The notes under the pieces are model-generated. The model worked only from the letters and a program-made list of their open reading frames with translations. It searched no databases and was not told the DNA's origin. From the NCBI GenBank assembly GCA_964622775.1, contig CAZUSO010000003.1:1-64000 (forward strand): a stretch of 64,000 nt of DNA, given 5' to 3'. Below, in pieces: positions 16,029-24,760 of this stretch; positions within the stretch are counted from its first letter, which is position 1; every line of letters begins with the position of its first letter. The translations under genes were made by a program, and so were the position numbers. The stretch comes from CAZUSO01 sp964622775 (GTDB taxonomy: Bacteria; Bacteroidota; Bacteroidia; Chitinophagales; Chitinophagaceae).

Positions 16029-16048
16029 CTGAAACGGGGGCGTTTCAG
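16029..16048 (-). terminator. infB operon terminator hairpin, interrupted by the IS
   Basis: CTGAAACG (16029-16036) pairs with CGTTTCAG (16041-16048) across GGGG. The IS target duplication TGAAACGG is one arm of this hairpin, so the element inserted into it and the duplicated arm regenerated the stem, while the sequence once following it now lies beyond the IS. Confidence 0.6.
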
Positions 16049-16064
16049 AAAGGGAAAACCCTGT

Positions 16065-19043
16065 TTATAACTTACGTTTTACTTCCACTTCTTCATATCC
16101 TTCGATGATATCCCCTGCCTGAACATCGTTGAAGTTTTTAATGCTTAATCCGCATTCATATCCGGCTACCACTTCTTTCACATCATCTTTGAAGCGCTTC
16201 AGCGAGGCCAGCTCACCGGTATGGATAACGATACCATCGCGGATAAGATGCAACCTGGTATTGCGGCTGAATTTTCCATCCAGTACATAACAGCCTGCAA
16301 TGGTGCCTATCCCGCTAATCTTATAGATTTCCCGTACTTCGATATTACCCACGACTTTCTTCTCAATAGTTGGTTCCAGCATGCCTTCCATTGCACTTTT
16401 AATCTCTGCAATGGCGTCATAGATAATGGAGTAGGTGCGAATTTCAATATTTTCATGTTCCGCCAGTTTAGCTGCCTGCGGAGAAGGACGCACCTGGAAT
16501 CCGATGATGATAGCATCGGAAGCGCTGGCCAGCATCACATCGCTTTCGCGGATTTGACCCACTCCTTTCAACACGACATTGACTACCACTTCTTCGGTAG
16601 ATAATTTTTGCAATGAATCGCTCAATGCTTCGGCAGATCCATCGAAATCTGCTTTGATAATTACATTCAGTTCTTTAAAGTTGCCCAATGCCAGACGACG
16701 TCCGATTTCATCCAGCGTAATGTGCTTACGGCTGCGGAGTCCCTGTTCACGCAATATCTGGGCACGGCGGTTGGCAATGGTCTTCGCTTCGTTTTCATCT
16801 GCATACACTTTGAACTTTTCCCCGGCCTGCGGCGCTCCGTTAAGACCCAATACCTGCACCGGCGTGGACGGCCCGGCTTCGGTAGAACGCAATCCGCGTT
16901 CATTGCTCATAGCTTTCACCTTACCGTAATATTGTCCCGACACAATCATATCTCCATGATGCAGGGTTCCTGCCTGCACCAAAACCGTAGAAACGTAGCC
17001 GCGTCCTTTATCTAAGGAAGCTTCAATGATAGAGCCTGTAGCTGGTTTATTCGGGTTGGTTTTCAATTCCAGCAATTCTGCTTCCAGCAATATTTTTTCG
17101 AGAAGCAGGTCAATGTTCAGACCTTTCTTTGCAGATATTTCCTGGCTTTGGTATTTACCGCCCCAGTCTTCTACCAAAATATTCATGGCAGAAAGCTGTT
17201 CTTTTATTTTGTCCGGATTGGCGCCTTCCTTATCAATCTTATTGATAGCAAAGATCATGGGCAGGCTGGCAGCCTGCGCGTGAGAAATCGCCTCTCGGGT
17301 TTGTGGCATGATGGCATCATCTGCAGCAATTACGATAACGGCAATGTCGGCAGCTTTTGCTCCGCGTGCCCGCATCGCGGTAAAGGCTTCGTGCCCCGGA
17401 GTATCCAGGAATGCAATTTCCTTACCGGATTCCGTTTTCACTTTGTAAGCACCGATATGCTGGGTAATGCCGCCCGCTTCTCCAGCTACTACGCTGGCAT
17501 TGCGGATATAGTCCAGCAGGGAGGTTTTACCGTGATCAACGTGCCCCATAATCGTCACAACAGGAGCCCGTGGTTCTAAGTCTGCAGGATCATCAACTTC
17601 TTCTTCTTCCTCTTCACCATCCTGCTGCAGATTGATAAATTCCACTTCCTTATCGAATTCGCTGGCTACTAATTCAATCACCTCGGCATCGAGGCGCTGG
17701 TTGATAGACACCATGATGCCTAAGCTCATACATTTGCTGATGATCTCAGCAAAATTGACTTCGAGCAGGTTCGCCAGTTCACTTACGGAAATAAATTCGG
17801 TTACCTGAATAATGCTTCCGTCATCTACGGATTCTGCCGCACGTTTTTCCGCCATTTCTTCCCGCTTATTACGACGGTATTTGGCTTTAAGATTTTTACT
17901 ACGCACACCGCCGCCCGAAAGCTTGGCCTGTGTTTCCCTGATCTTATCCTGTATTTCTTTAGCGTCAATTTCCTGTGCTGCCGCACCATTGCGGTTGTTT
18001 CCGAATTTCCCGCCTCTGTCTCTTCCGGCTCCACTGGCTCCGCCGGGACCTCTTCGGGTATCCCGGTTATTGCCGGGTCTGTTTCTGTCCTGCCCGGTTT
18101 TTGCTTCCGGTTTTTTCTCAACCGGGATACGTTTACGCTTACGTTTTTCCCGTTGTTCCTGTTTTCCGCCCATGGTGTTTGCAGGCAGTACTATCTTTCC
18201 GATAACCTTAGGCCCTTCTAATCTGGGCGCTTTAGTTTCGATATGCTCCCGTTCTTCTTCCTGAGGCTGGTCGAATTTTACTTCGGTGATCAGCTTCACT
18301 TCCTTTCTTGGCGGGGGGGCCGGTCTTTCGGTTGTTTTGCCTTTTTTCTCAGGTCTTTCCTTTTCAGCCGGCCTATTACCTGCATCTTTATTATTGCCGG
18401 TGGCCTTGGCCATTTCTTTCTTGCCTGCGGCTTCTTTCTTCTTATCGGCAGCCTTTTTAGGGCGGGTGTTTTGATTCAGTCCGGACAAGTCTATCTTATC
18501 CAGGATCTTTGGACCGGCAAGTTTCGGGCTTTGCGTTTCGATGTGCGCATCTTCGCTCCCCGGCGAATCGGTTACAGGCTCTTCCGTATCCCTGTGTTCA
18601 GCTTTAGGGGCAGGCTCCTCCAGGGGGTCGGGCTCTTCCGGCTGCTTCCCCGGTTCTGGAGTTGGCTCCGGAGCTTCTGCTACAATGGGCTCAGGCTCTG
18701 GTAAAGGCTCCGGGGCTTCCACAACTTCTTCTGCTTCTGCTTTCACCTCAACGGGTATTGCGGCTTCTTCCTTTTGAACCGGTGGAGCCTGTTCGGTAAT
18801 GAAAGGATCCATCAGGGAGCCCTTAGGCAGCGAAATAGCATCGCTTTTTCGCTTAGCTAATTTGTCCTGAGCAAATTCGTCCTGCAACGCGTCATACATT
18901 TCTTCGGAAAGCTTGGCATTCGGCTTAGAGCCGTCGATGTCAAAACCTTTTCCTTTCAGGAAATCAATCAAGGTTTCCTTACCAATGTTAAACTCTTTAG
19001 CAGCGGCTAATAAGCGTGGTGTATTTATTGTTCCTAATGACAT
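16065..19043 (-). CDS. infB: Translation initiation factor IF-2
   Basis: The GTPase that brings initiator fMet-tRNA to the ribosomal P site. Starting at ATG 19043 gives 992 residues: an IF2_N domain (TPRLLAAAKEFNIGKETLIDFLKGKG), a long Pro/Glu/Lys-rich disordered linker (about 80-400), a second IF2_N segment, then the G domain with G1 GHVDHGKT, G3 DTPGHE and G4 NKID, followed by domain II, the bridging domain III and the tRNA-binding C-terminal domain. A longer frame from 19103 adds 20 residues that do not look like IF-2, and position 19043 aligns with the family start. It is the last gene of rimP-nusA-infB, 192 nt after nusA, with a possible internal promoter. Confidence 0.97.
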   Translation of the reverse strand: MSLGTINTPRLLAAAKEFNIGKETLIDFLKGKGFDIDGSKPNAKLSEEMYDALQDEFAQDKLAKRKSDAISLPKGSLMDPFITEQAPPVQKEEAAIPVEVKAEAEEVVEAPEPLPEPEPIVAEAPEPTPEPGKQPEEPDPLEEPAPKAEHRDTEEPVTDSPGSEDAHIETQSPKLAGPKILDKIDLSGLNQNTRPKKAADKKKEAAGKKEMAKATGNNKDAGNRPAEKERPEKKGKTTERPAPPPRKEVKLITEVKFDQPQEEEREHIETKAPRLEGPKVIGKIVLPANTMGGKQEQREKRKRKRIPVEKKPEAKTGQDRNRPGNNRDTRRGPGGASGAGRDRGGKFGNNRNGAAAQEIDAKEIQDKIRETQAKLSGGGVRSKNLKAKYRRNKREEMAEKRAAESVDDGSIIQVTEFISVSELANLLEVNFAEIISKCMSLGIMVSINQRLDAEVIELVASEFDKEVEFINLQQDGEEEEEEVDDPADLEPRAPVVTIMGHVDHGKTSLLDYIRNASVVAGEAGGITQHIGAYKVKTESGKEIAFLDTPGHEAFTAMRARGAKAADIAVIVIAADDAIMPQTREAISHAQAASLPMIFAINKIDKEGANPDKIKEQLSAMNILVEDWGGKYQSQEISAKKGLNIDLLLEKILLEAELLELKTNPNKPATGSIIEASLDKGRGYVSTVLVQAGTLHHGDMIVSGQYYGKVKAMSNERGLRSTEAGPSTPVQVLGLNGAPQAGEKFKVYADENEAKTIANRRAQILREQGLRSRKHITLDEIGRRLALGNFKELNVIIKADFDGSAEALSDSLQKLSTEEVVVNVVLKGVGQIRESDVMLASASDAIIIGFQVRPSPQAAKLAEHENIEIRTYSIIYDAIAEIKSAMEGMLEPTIEKKVVGNIEVREIYKISGIGTIAGCYVLDGKFSRNTRLHLIRDGIVIHTGELASLKRFKDDVKEVVAGYECGLSIKNFNDVQAGDIIEGYEEVEVKRKL

Positions 19044-19157
19044 TCTACTTGTTCCTGCAGCCCTTTCATCCGTTTTAATATTTTTCGGACTTAATATGAC
19101 CATCGTTTACCGGGCTGCCGGCAACAGGATGGAAATTTTATTGTAAAATACAGCCTG

Positions 19158-19186
19158 CAAATTTAGTTTAATTTCATCGAACAAAA
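19158..19186 (-). promoter_or_regulatory. Possible internal promoter for infB
   Basis: On the reverse strand TAAATTTG (19165-19158) follows TTTTG (19186-19182) with a 16-nt spacer, slightly shorter than ideal. It lies in the 192-nt nusA-infB gap. Confidence 0.4.
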
Positions 19187-19235
19187 CATGCGGCAATATG
19201 GTATTATTATGATATTCTGAGATACCGTCACCGGG

Positions 19236-20603
19236 TTACTCTTTTGTTTCCGAATCCTCCTGCCGAACATCGCCTGTCGCTTCCGGGGAATCAGACCCTT
19301 TTCCGGCATCCGGAGCTTCATGGGTTTCTTCCACTTCTTCTTCCACCTCATCATCATCCTCATCAAATTCCTGTTCCAGAATGCGACGTACATCGCGAAC
19401 GGTCACCTCTTCCAGATCTGTGCGGCGCACCAGTTCTTCTACCGACAAATCTAATACACTTAATGCAGTATCGCAACCAATCTTCTTAAATATTTCAATC
19501 ACCCAGTCATCAATTTCATCACGGAATTCTTCCAGGTCAATATCAAATTCTGCGGTCTCCTTCACATCACGGTAAACATCAATGGCGTAACCGGTCAGTT
19601 GTTGCGCCAGCTTGATATTTGCGCCTCGCTTACCAATAGCCAGCGACACCTGGTCGGTATCCATATAGACATCGGCATGTTTGCGATCATGGTTGATGTC
19701 GATGCGGTTAACCCGTGCCGGCGTTAAAGAGCGCTGAATCAACAGTTGCGTATTGGTGGTATAATTGATTATGTCAATATTTTCGTTGTGCAGTTCGCGC
19801 ACAATACCATGAATCCGGCTACCCTTCATGCCTACGCAGGCGCCCACCGGATCGATGCGGTCATCATAACTTTCTACAGCAACTTTAGCGCGTTCCCCCG
19901 GCTCACGTACAATCTTACGGACAACAATCAGTCCATCCAGTATTTCCGGTACTTCTATCTCCAGCAGCTTTTCCAGGAAAGCGGGGTGGGTACGGCTCAG
20001 GATAATTACAGGAGTATTGTTCCGCATCTCAACCTTCTTGATAACCGCGCGAATCGTTTCGCCCTTCCGGAAAAAATCTCCGGGAATCTGCTCTGATTTC
20101 GGCAGGATAAGCTCGTTATTGTCTTCGTCCAGCAACATCAGTTCTTTACGCCAGATCTGATAAACTTCTCCATTGATAATATCTCCGGAACGGTCGGCAT
20201 ACTTTTGAAGCAGGCTGGTTTTTTTCAGATCGCTGATGCGGGCGGCCAGCGTTTGCTTGGCAGCCAGGATAGCGCGACGGCCAAAATCCAGCACGTCCAC
20301 TTCTTCGTAAAACTCTTCGCCGGTGTCATAGTCTGCATCGGGTTCTTTCTGCAATACTTCGCACATCTGGATTTCCGCATTATCATCTTCCTCCATACCG
20401 TCTTCCACGATAGTGCGGCGGCGGAAGATTTCCAGATCACCCGTCTGGTCGTTTACAATCACGTCAAAGTTGTCGTCAGAGCCATACTTTTTTCGAAGCA
20501 GGGTTTTGAACACATCTTCCAACACTTTCATCAGGGTAGGACGGTCAATGTTTTCCGCCTCTTTAAAATCCTGAAATGACTCGATAAGATTAATTCTGGC
20601 CAT
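19236..20603 (-). CDS. nusA: Transcription termination/antitermination factor NusA
   Basis: Binds RNA polymerase and nascent RNA and modulates pausing, termination and antitermination. The 455-residue protein has the N-terminal polymerase-binding domain (residues 1-130), an S1 domain (about 135-205), and two KH domains (KH1 with DPVGACVGMKGSRIHGIVREL, KH2 with VSLAIGKRGANIKLAQQLTGYAIDV). The acidic C-terminus is short and variable, as in Bacteroidota, without the acidic repeats of E. coli. The ATG start lies 45 nt downstream of the rimP stop. Confidence 0.97.
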   Translation of the reverse strand: MARINLIESFQDFKEAENIDRPTLMKVLEDVFKTLLRKKYGSDDNFDVIVNDQTGDLEIFRRRTIVEDGMEEDDNAEIQMCEVLQKEPDADYDTGEEFYEEVDVLDFGRRAILAAKQTLAARISDLKKTSLLQKYADRSGDIINGEVYQIWRKELMLLDEDNNELILPKSEQIPGDFFRKGETIRAVIKKVEMRNNTPVIILSRTHPAFLEKLLEIEVPEILDGLIVVRKIVREPGERAKVAVESYDDRIDPVGACVGMKGSRIHGIVRELHNENIDIINYTTNTQLLIQRSLTPARVNRIDINHDRKHADVYMDTDQVSLAIGKRGANIKLAQQLTGYAIDVYRDVKETAEFDIDLEEFRDEIDDWVIEIFKKIGCDTALSVLDLSVEELVRRTDLEEVTVRDVRRILEQEFDEDDDEVEEEVEETHEAPDAGKGSDSPEATGDVRQEDSETKE

Positions 20604-20648
20604 TTTTCAAAATGAAATATAAATTTAATAATTAACTATACATGTACC

Positions 20649-21107
20649 CTAAAATACTACCTGCACCACGGTCTTAGCGACATTTGAAAAGGGAATTTCC
20701 GTGGTAACGGGTTCCTTTTTCCTGTCCGGGGTTTCTTCCAGGGTCAGGGTGTCTGTAGTCGCCTCTTTTAATATCCCCGTTTTAACCGTCTGATCCGTAA
20801 GCGTAATGGCTACCTTTCTTCCGATATTTTTTTTATACTGCCGAAAAAATTTCAGCGGTTCATCAATTCCCGGACTGCTCACTTCTAAGGAAAAATCCCC
20901 TTCCGGAAACCATCCTGCTTCTTCAATCTGCTTGTATAAAGCGCGGTTCAGCTTTGCTACAGCATCAATAGTCACCCCGACATCTCCATCCACAAATACC
21001 TTAATACTATTGGTGGGCTTAATTTTAATATCTGTCAGAAACAAGGCGGAATCTTCCAGAAGCGCCGATACTAAGGCGGTTGTTTTTTCTATGATCACCT
21101 GCTCCAT
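20649..21107 (-). CDS. rimP: Ribosome maturation factor RimP
   Basis: A 152-residue small-subunit assembly factor. The N-terminal alpha/beta domain contains the conserved DGDVGVTIDAVAKLNRAL and FSLEVSSPGIDEPLK motifs (the SPGxDRPL signature), and the C-terminal SH3-like domain follows (KNIGRKVAITL). It heads the rimP-nusA-infB operon, an arrangement conserved across bacteria. Its leader carries a GC-rich hairpin (21234-21251). Confidence 0.95.
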   Translation of the reverse strand: MEQVIIEKTTALVSALLEDSALFLTDIKIKPTNSIKVFVDGDVGVTIDAVAKLNRALYKQIEEAGWFPEGDFSLEVSSPGIDEPLKFFRQYKKNIGRKVAITLTDQTVKTGILKEATTDTLTLEETPDRKKEPVTTEIPFSNVAKTVVQVVF

Positions 21108-21233
21108 TTTCCGTAACTGTATTTTTTCAATTAATCACTGTTGTTAAGTCAAAAGCAAAACACTTGCTAATCAATATAATATAATTTGACAATACAGACA
21201 AAATATACTTAACATAACACTATTAATAAAGAA

Positions 21234-21251
21234 GGGGGCTTACCTGCCCCC
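21234..21251 (-). promoter_or_regulatory. GC-rich leader hairpin upstream of rimP (possible attenuator)
   Basis: On the reverse strand GGGGGC-AGGTAA-GCCCCC is followed by TTCTTTATT. It begins about 16 nt after the predicted transcript start and about 127 nt before the rimP start codon, so it could be a conditional terminator in the leader of an operon that encodes NusA itself. Confidence 0.5.
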
Positions 21252-21273
21252 GCTCTAAAGTAATAATCGGCTG

Positions 21274-21304
21274 CAAATATAGAAAAAATTCGGATAATGA
21301 CAAT
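21274..21304 (-). promoter_or_regulatory. Promoter of the rimP-nusA-infB operon
   Basis: On the reverse strand ATTG (21304-21301) is followed after 19 nt by TATATTTG (21281-21274), a full -7 consensus. The transcript start is expected near 21268. Confidence 0.65.
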
Positions 21305-21385
21305 ATTTTTTGTAAATATTCCACGAAATAGCGGAGCATTTACAAAATTACTACCTTCGCTCTCCTTTTTTAATCATCTTTAATC

Positions 21386-22603
21386 ATGGACACTGTACAA
21401 ACAAATTATCCGCATGTGCCTTACGGCAGAACCGTTCACGGGCAGGAAGAGATTGATGCCGTGGTAACCGTATTGCAAACATCTACCCAGATGGGTAAAA
21501 ATGTACGGGGGCTGGAATCTGCCGTTGCCTCTTTATATCATAAAAAATTCGGCATCGGAGTCAATTCGGGGTCCTCCGCGCTGTACCTGGCTGCCGATTT
21601 GCTCAATTATGATGAGGGCACGGAAATCATTACGCCTGCACTCACCTTTTCCACTACCGTGGCGCCACAGGTAAAGCGCAAGTGGGTTCCCGCCTTCGTG
21701 GATGTAGAACCGGGCACTTATAATATCAATGTGCAAAAGGTGGAGGAGATGATCAGCTCTAAAACCCGTGCAATGATTATTCCGAACCTGATAGGAAATC
21801 TGCCCGACTGGAAGGTATTACGGGAGATTGCCGACAAGCACCATTTGTTTATTTTAGAAGATTCTGCAGATACCTTAGGCGCTGAAATTGACGGGGCGTC
21901 TTCCGGCCGCTATACCGACATGAGTACGACCAGCTTTTACGGTTCCCATATCGTGAACTGTGCGGGAAACGGCGGGATGCTGTGCGTGAACGATGAAGAT
22001 TTTTATAACCGTGCACGCCTGCTTCGCAGTTGGGGACGCAGTTCTTCTTTATTTGTGGAATCAGAAAAAATCGAAAACCGTTTCAATGTGGAGGTGGATG
22101 GTATTCCTTACGATGCGAAATTCGTCTTTGAAGAACCGGGATATAATATTGAGCCTTCCGAGCTGGGTGCGGCGTTCGGCTTAGTGCAAATCAGCAAGCT
22201 ACACGATAATATTGACAAGCGCAGCCGACATTACCAGGATCTGCGGGCTTTCTTTGAGCAATATGAAGAATACTTTATTCTGCCTCAGCAATTGCCCAAC
22301 TCCCGTACAGGCTGGCTGGCATTTGCCGTCACCATTCGGGAAACAGCCCCATTTATACGCCGGGATTTACAGATCTTTTTAGAGAAACGCAATATCCAGA
22401 CCCGAACCGTATTCACCGGGAATATTCTTCGTCAACCGGGATTTAAAAACGTGGCACACAGGGCTTCGCCCGGAGGTTATCCGGTAGCCGACCGCGTGAT
22501 GCATGGCGGTATGCTGATAGCCTGTCATCACGGACTGAATGACGAACAGATTGCGCACATGAAAGAAAGTGTAACTGCTTTTATGGAGATGTATGTCGAG
22601 TAG
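21386..22603 (+). CDS. DegT/DnrJ/EryC1-fold PLP enzyme with His replacing the catalytic Lys
   Basis: A 405-residue protein of the sugar aminotransferase fold. Cofactor-binding features are present: NSGSSALYLA (residues 60-69), EDSADTLGAE (158-167, with the pyridine-nitrogen Asp159) and the final VMHGGMLIACHHGL segment. In aminotransferases of this family the Schiff-base lysine sits in SFHxxK; here the segment is SFYGSH, with H188 at that place. The same K-to-H change defines PMP-dependent sugar 3-dehydratases such as ColD and E1 (DdhC/RfbH), so a 3-deoxysugar dehydratase is more likely than an aminotransferase. The iron-sulphur cysteines of E1 are not evident, which fits ColD-type enzymes better. 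No sugar-nucleotide neighbours are present. A -7-like TACCTTCG lies at 21352-21359. Confidence 0.8.
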   Translation: MDTVQTNYPHVPYGRTVHGQEEIDAVVTVLQTSTQMGKNVRGLESAVASLYHKKFGIGVNSGSSALYLAADLLNYDEGTEIITPALTFSTTVAPQVKRKWVPAFVDVEPGTYNINVQKVEEMISSKTRAMIIPNLIGNLPDWKVLREIADKHHLFILEDSADTLGAEIDGASSGRYTDMSTTSFYGSHIVNCAGNGGMLCVNDEDFYNRARLLRSWGRSSSLFVESEKIENRFNVEVDGIPYDAKFVFEEPGYNIEPSELGAAFGLVQISKLHDNIDKRSRHYQDLRAFFEQYEEYFILPQQLPNSRTGWLAFAVTIRETAPFIRRDLQIFLEKRNIQTRTVFTGNILRQPGFKNVAHRASPGGYPVADRVMHGGMLIACHHGLNDEQIAHMKESVTAFMEMYVE

Positions 22604-22612
22604 CAGCAATGC

Positions 22613-24724
22613 TCAACTGATTTTATTCCAGCTATGCGTCAGGCCGTTTTTTGTTTGCTGCAAAGCAACCCGCAAAGGCTGATGCATAGCTTTTTCCATT
22701 CCCGGATCTGCCGATAACAATGCCTGTGCCGCCGCTTTGGTTTCCTCCATTATGGCTCCGTCATGGATAATATCGGCTATTTTAAAATGGAGCGCTCCGC
22801 TTTGACGGGTTCCGTACAAATCGCCGGGGCCGCGCAGCTTTAAATCTTCCTCCGCAATCACAAAGCCATCTGTGGTCTGTACCATAATGCTCATCCGCCT
22901 GCGGCTTTCCTGCGACAGTTCATATCCGGTGAGTAAAACACAATAACTTTTATCTGCGCCGCGCCCTACTCTGCCCCGCAACTGATGCAACTGAGACAGT
23001 CCGAACCGCTCGGCGCTTTCTACTACCATCACGGTTGCATTAGGCACATTTACGCCTACTTCTATCACCGTGGTGGCTACTAAGATATGTGCTTCGCCGT
23101 TTATAAAGCGTTTCATATTACGTTCCCGTTCGTCCTGGGACTGCCGACCATGCACCATGCCTATATTGTATTTATGTTCGGGAAACCAGGCCTTCACCTG
23201 TTCATAATTTGCATTAAGACTTTCATAAGCCAGCTTGTCCGATTCATCTATCAGCGGATAAACGATATAAACCTGCCGTCCTTTGTCAATTTCTTCGCGA
23301 ATGAACTGCATCACCTTAGGGCGGTAATTTTCGCTGCGATGAATGGTTTGGACCGGCTTGCGCCCGGGCGGCAATTCATCAATTACGGAAATATCCAGGT
23401 CTCCGTAAACAGTCATCGCCAGCGTGCGCGGGATGGGCGTTGCCGTCATCACCAGAATGTGAGGCGGCCTTTGGTTTTTCTGCCAGAGACGTGCTCTTTG
23501 CGTAACACCAAAACGGTGCTGCTCGTCAATAATTGCAATACCAAGGTTATGAAATCGTACCGTATCTTCTACCAATGCATGGGTACCGATAACAAAAGGA
23601 ATCAGTCCTTTAGCCAGGCCTTCCAGAATTTGTTTTTTTTCTTTTCCCTTTACCGAACCGGTCAGTAAGGCCACCGGTATTTGCAGGGGAGCCAGCAATT
23701 CTCGGAAGCTTTGAACATGTTGATGAGCCAGTATTTCTGTAGGCGCCATGAGGCAGGACTGGAAGCCGTTATCCAAAGCCAGCAGCATACTCATCAATGC
23801 AATCATTGTTTTTCCGCTGCCCACATCGCCCTGAACCAGGCGGTTCATCTGCGTACCCGTTTGCGTATCATGGCGAATTTCCCTGAGCACTCTTTTCTGT
23901 GCATTCGTCAGCTCAAATGGAAGATGTTCGGCAAAAAAGGCATTAAATTTTTCCCCTACTTTTTCAAATATCCATCCTGCCTGTTTGTGATGATGAATCT
24001 TTAGCCGGGCAATACGCATTTGAGTGAGAAACAGCTCTTCCCATTTCAGCCGTTGCTCTGCCAGTTGGCGATGGGTTTCGCTTTGAGGGAAATGAATATT
24101 GACCAGCGCATCAAAGCGCCCAATCAGCCCATATTGCTGCAGGATGTTCTGGGGAATGATCTCCGGAACATCTGCCGGGCTTAGCTTTTCCACCAGCGCC
24201 TGTAACAGCCTGGCAAATGCGCGGTTGCTCAGTCCTCTGCTCCGGAGCTTTTCCGTAGTGGGATAGACGGGCTGTAGCGTCAGCGCATCTTTTGGAGTAT
24301 GACTTTCCACGGGTTCTATTTCCGGATGGGTGATGGAGAAACTGCCATTGAAAACAGTAACCTTTCCGAAAACGGCATAGGCTTTATTGGGAACCAGGTT
24401 CTTTTTTATCCAGGGAATGCCCTGAAACCAGACCAGCTCTAATTGCCCGCTTTGATCTGTCAGGGTGGCTTTCAGGCGGCGTTTGAAACCGGAACCTTCT
24501 TCAAAGATATTAATCAGGGTTCCTTTAAGCTGTACATATTCCTGGTTGGGGTTGATACTTTTTATGTTTTGCACCTGGGTACTGTCTAAGTAACGATAGG
24601 GATAATGTTCCAGCAAATCCCCGAAGGTGTGGATATCCAAATCTTTCCTGAGCAGTTCGCCACGTTGCGGGCCAACTCCTTTCAGAAACTCAATGGGCGT
24701 ATCTATATAATTTTCCGGTCGCAG
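22613..24724 (-). CDS. recG: ATP-dependent DNA helicase RecG
   Basis: Branch-migrating helicase that regresses stalled forks and processes Holliday junctions. The wedge (OB) domain is at the N-terminus (HTFGDLLEHYPYRYLD and following). Helicase motifs are clear: I QGDVGSGKT, II DEQH, III TATPIPRT, VI QLRGRVGR, and the RecG-specific QSGALHFKIAD near the end. The conserved wedge start TPIEFLKGVGPQRGELL lies upstream of the first ATG/GTG/TTG-type codon (TTG 24640), so that start would remove it. I place the start at CTG 24724 (704 residues), 22 nt after the predicted transcript start; ATT at an upstream codon is another possibility. The gene converges with the DegT-fold gene, 9 nt apart. Confidence 0.9.
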   Translation of the reverse strand: MRPENYIDTPIEFLKGVGPQRGELLRKDLDIHTFGDLLEHYPYRYLDSTQVQNIKSINPNQEYVQLKGTLINIFEEGSGFKRRLKATLTDQSGQLELVWFQGIPWIKKNLVPNKAYAVFGKVTVFNGSFSITHPEIEPVESHTPKDALTLQPVYPTTEKLRSRGLSNRAFARLLQALVEKLSPADVPEIIPQNILQQYGLIGRFDALVNIHFPQSETHRQLAEQRLKWEELFLTQMRIARLKIHHHKQAGWIFEKVGEKFNAFFAEHLPFELTNAQKRVLREIRHDTQTGTQMNRLVQGDVGSGKTMIALMSMLLALDNGFQSCLMAPTEILAHQHVQSFRELLAPLQIPVALLTGSVKGKEKKQILEGLAKGLIPFVIGTHALVEDTVRFHNLGIAIIDEQHRFGVTQRARLWQKNQRPPHILVMTATPIPRTLAMTVYGDLDISVIDELPPGRKPVQTIHRSENYRPKVMQFIREEIDKGRQVYIVYPLIDESDKLAYESLNANYEQVKAWFPEHKYNIGMVHGRQSQDERERNMKRFINGEAHILVATTVIEVGVNVPNATVMVVESAERFGLSQLHQLRGRVGRGADKSYCVLLTGYELSQESRRRMSIMVQTTDGFVIAEEDLKLRGPGDLYGTRQSGALHFKIADIIHDGAIMEETKAAAQALLSADPGMEKAMHQPLRVALQQTKNGLTHSWNKIS

Positions 24725-24752
24725 GATATGATAGTGTTTGGTGCCTAAAAGG

Positions 24753-24760
24753 CAAATTTA
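24753..24760 (-). promoter_or_regulatory. -7 promoter element for recG
   Basis: TAAATTTG on the reverse strand (24760-24753) matches TAnnTTTG exactly and predicts a transcript start near 24748, about 22 nt before the proposed CTG start. No clear -33 element is visible. Confidence 0.5.

Larger units (their letters stand above)
14757..16029 (+). mobile_element. Intact insertion sequence with 22-bp inverted repeats and a DDE transposase
   Basis: The left end (14761-14782, AATGTGGTCAAAA...) and right end (16005-16026) are perfect 22-bp inverted repeats, with a second related GGTCAAAAAT copy inside the right end. The flanks carry the same TGAAACGG (14751-14758 and 16030-16037), an apparent 8-bp target duplication; the exact tips, 2-4 nt outside the repeats, are ambiguous. 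The element holds one transposase gene, a hairpin just before that gene, and a terminator-like hairpin after it. Intact ends and an open reading frame suggest a recent insertion. The family is probably IS256-like with a Zn-ribbon, but this is not certain. Confidence 0.88.

Noticed and set aside
15832..16032. 66-codon frame after the transposase gene, overlapping it by 4 nt
   Set aside because: It extends through the IS terminal inverted repeat and a hairpin; the composition is not protein-like, so it is not treated as a passenger gene.
16065..19043. Numerous forward-strand frames of 60-150 codons inside infB
   Set aside because: They are shadows of the GC-rich linker and G-domain coding sequence on the other strand.
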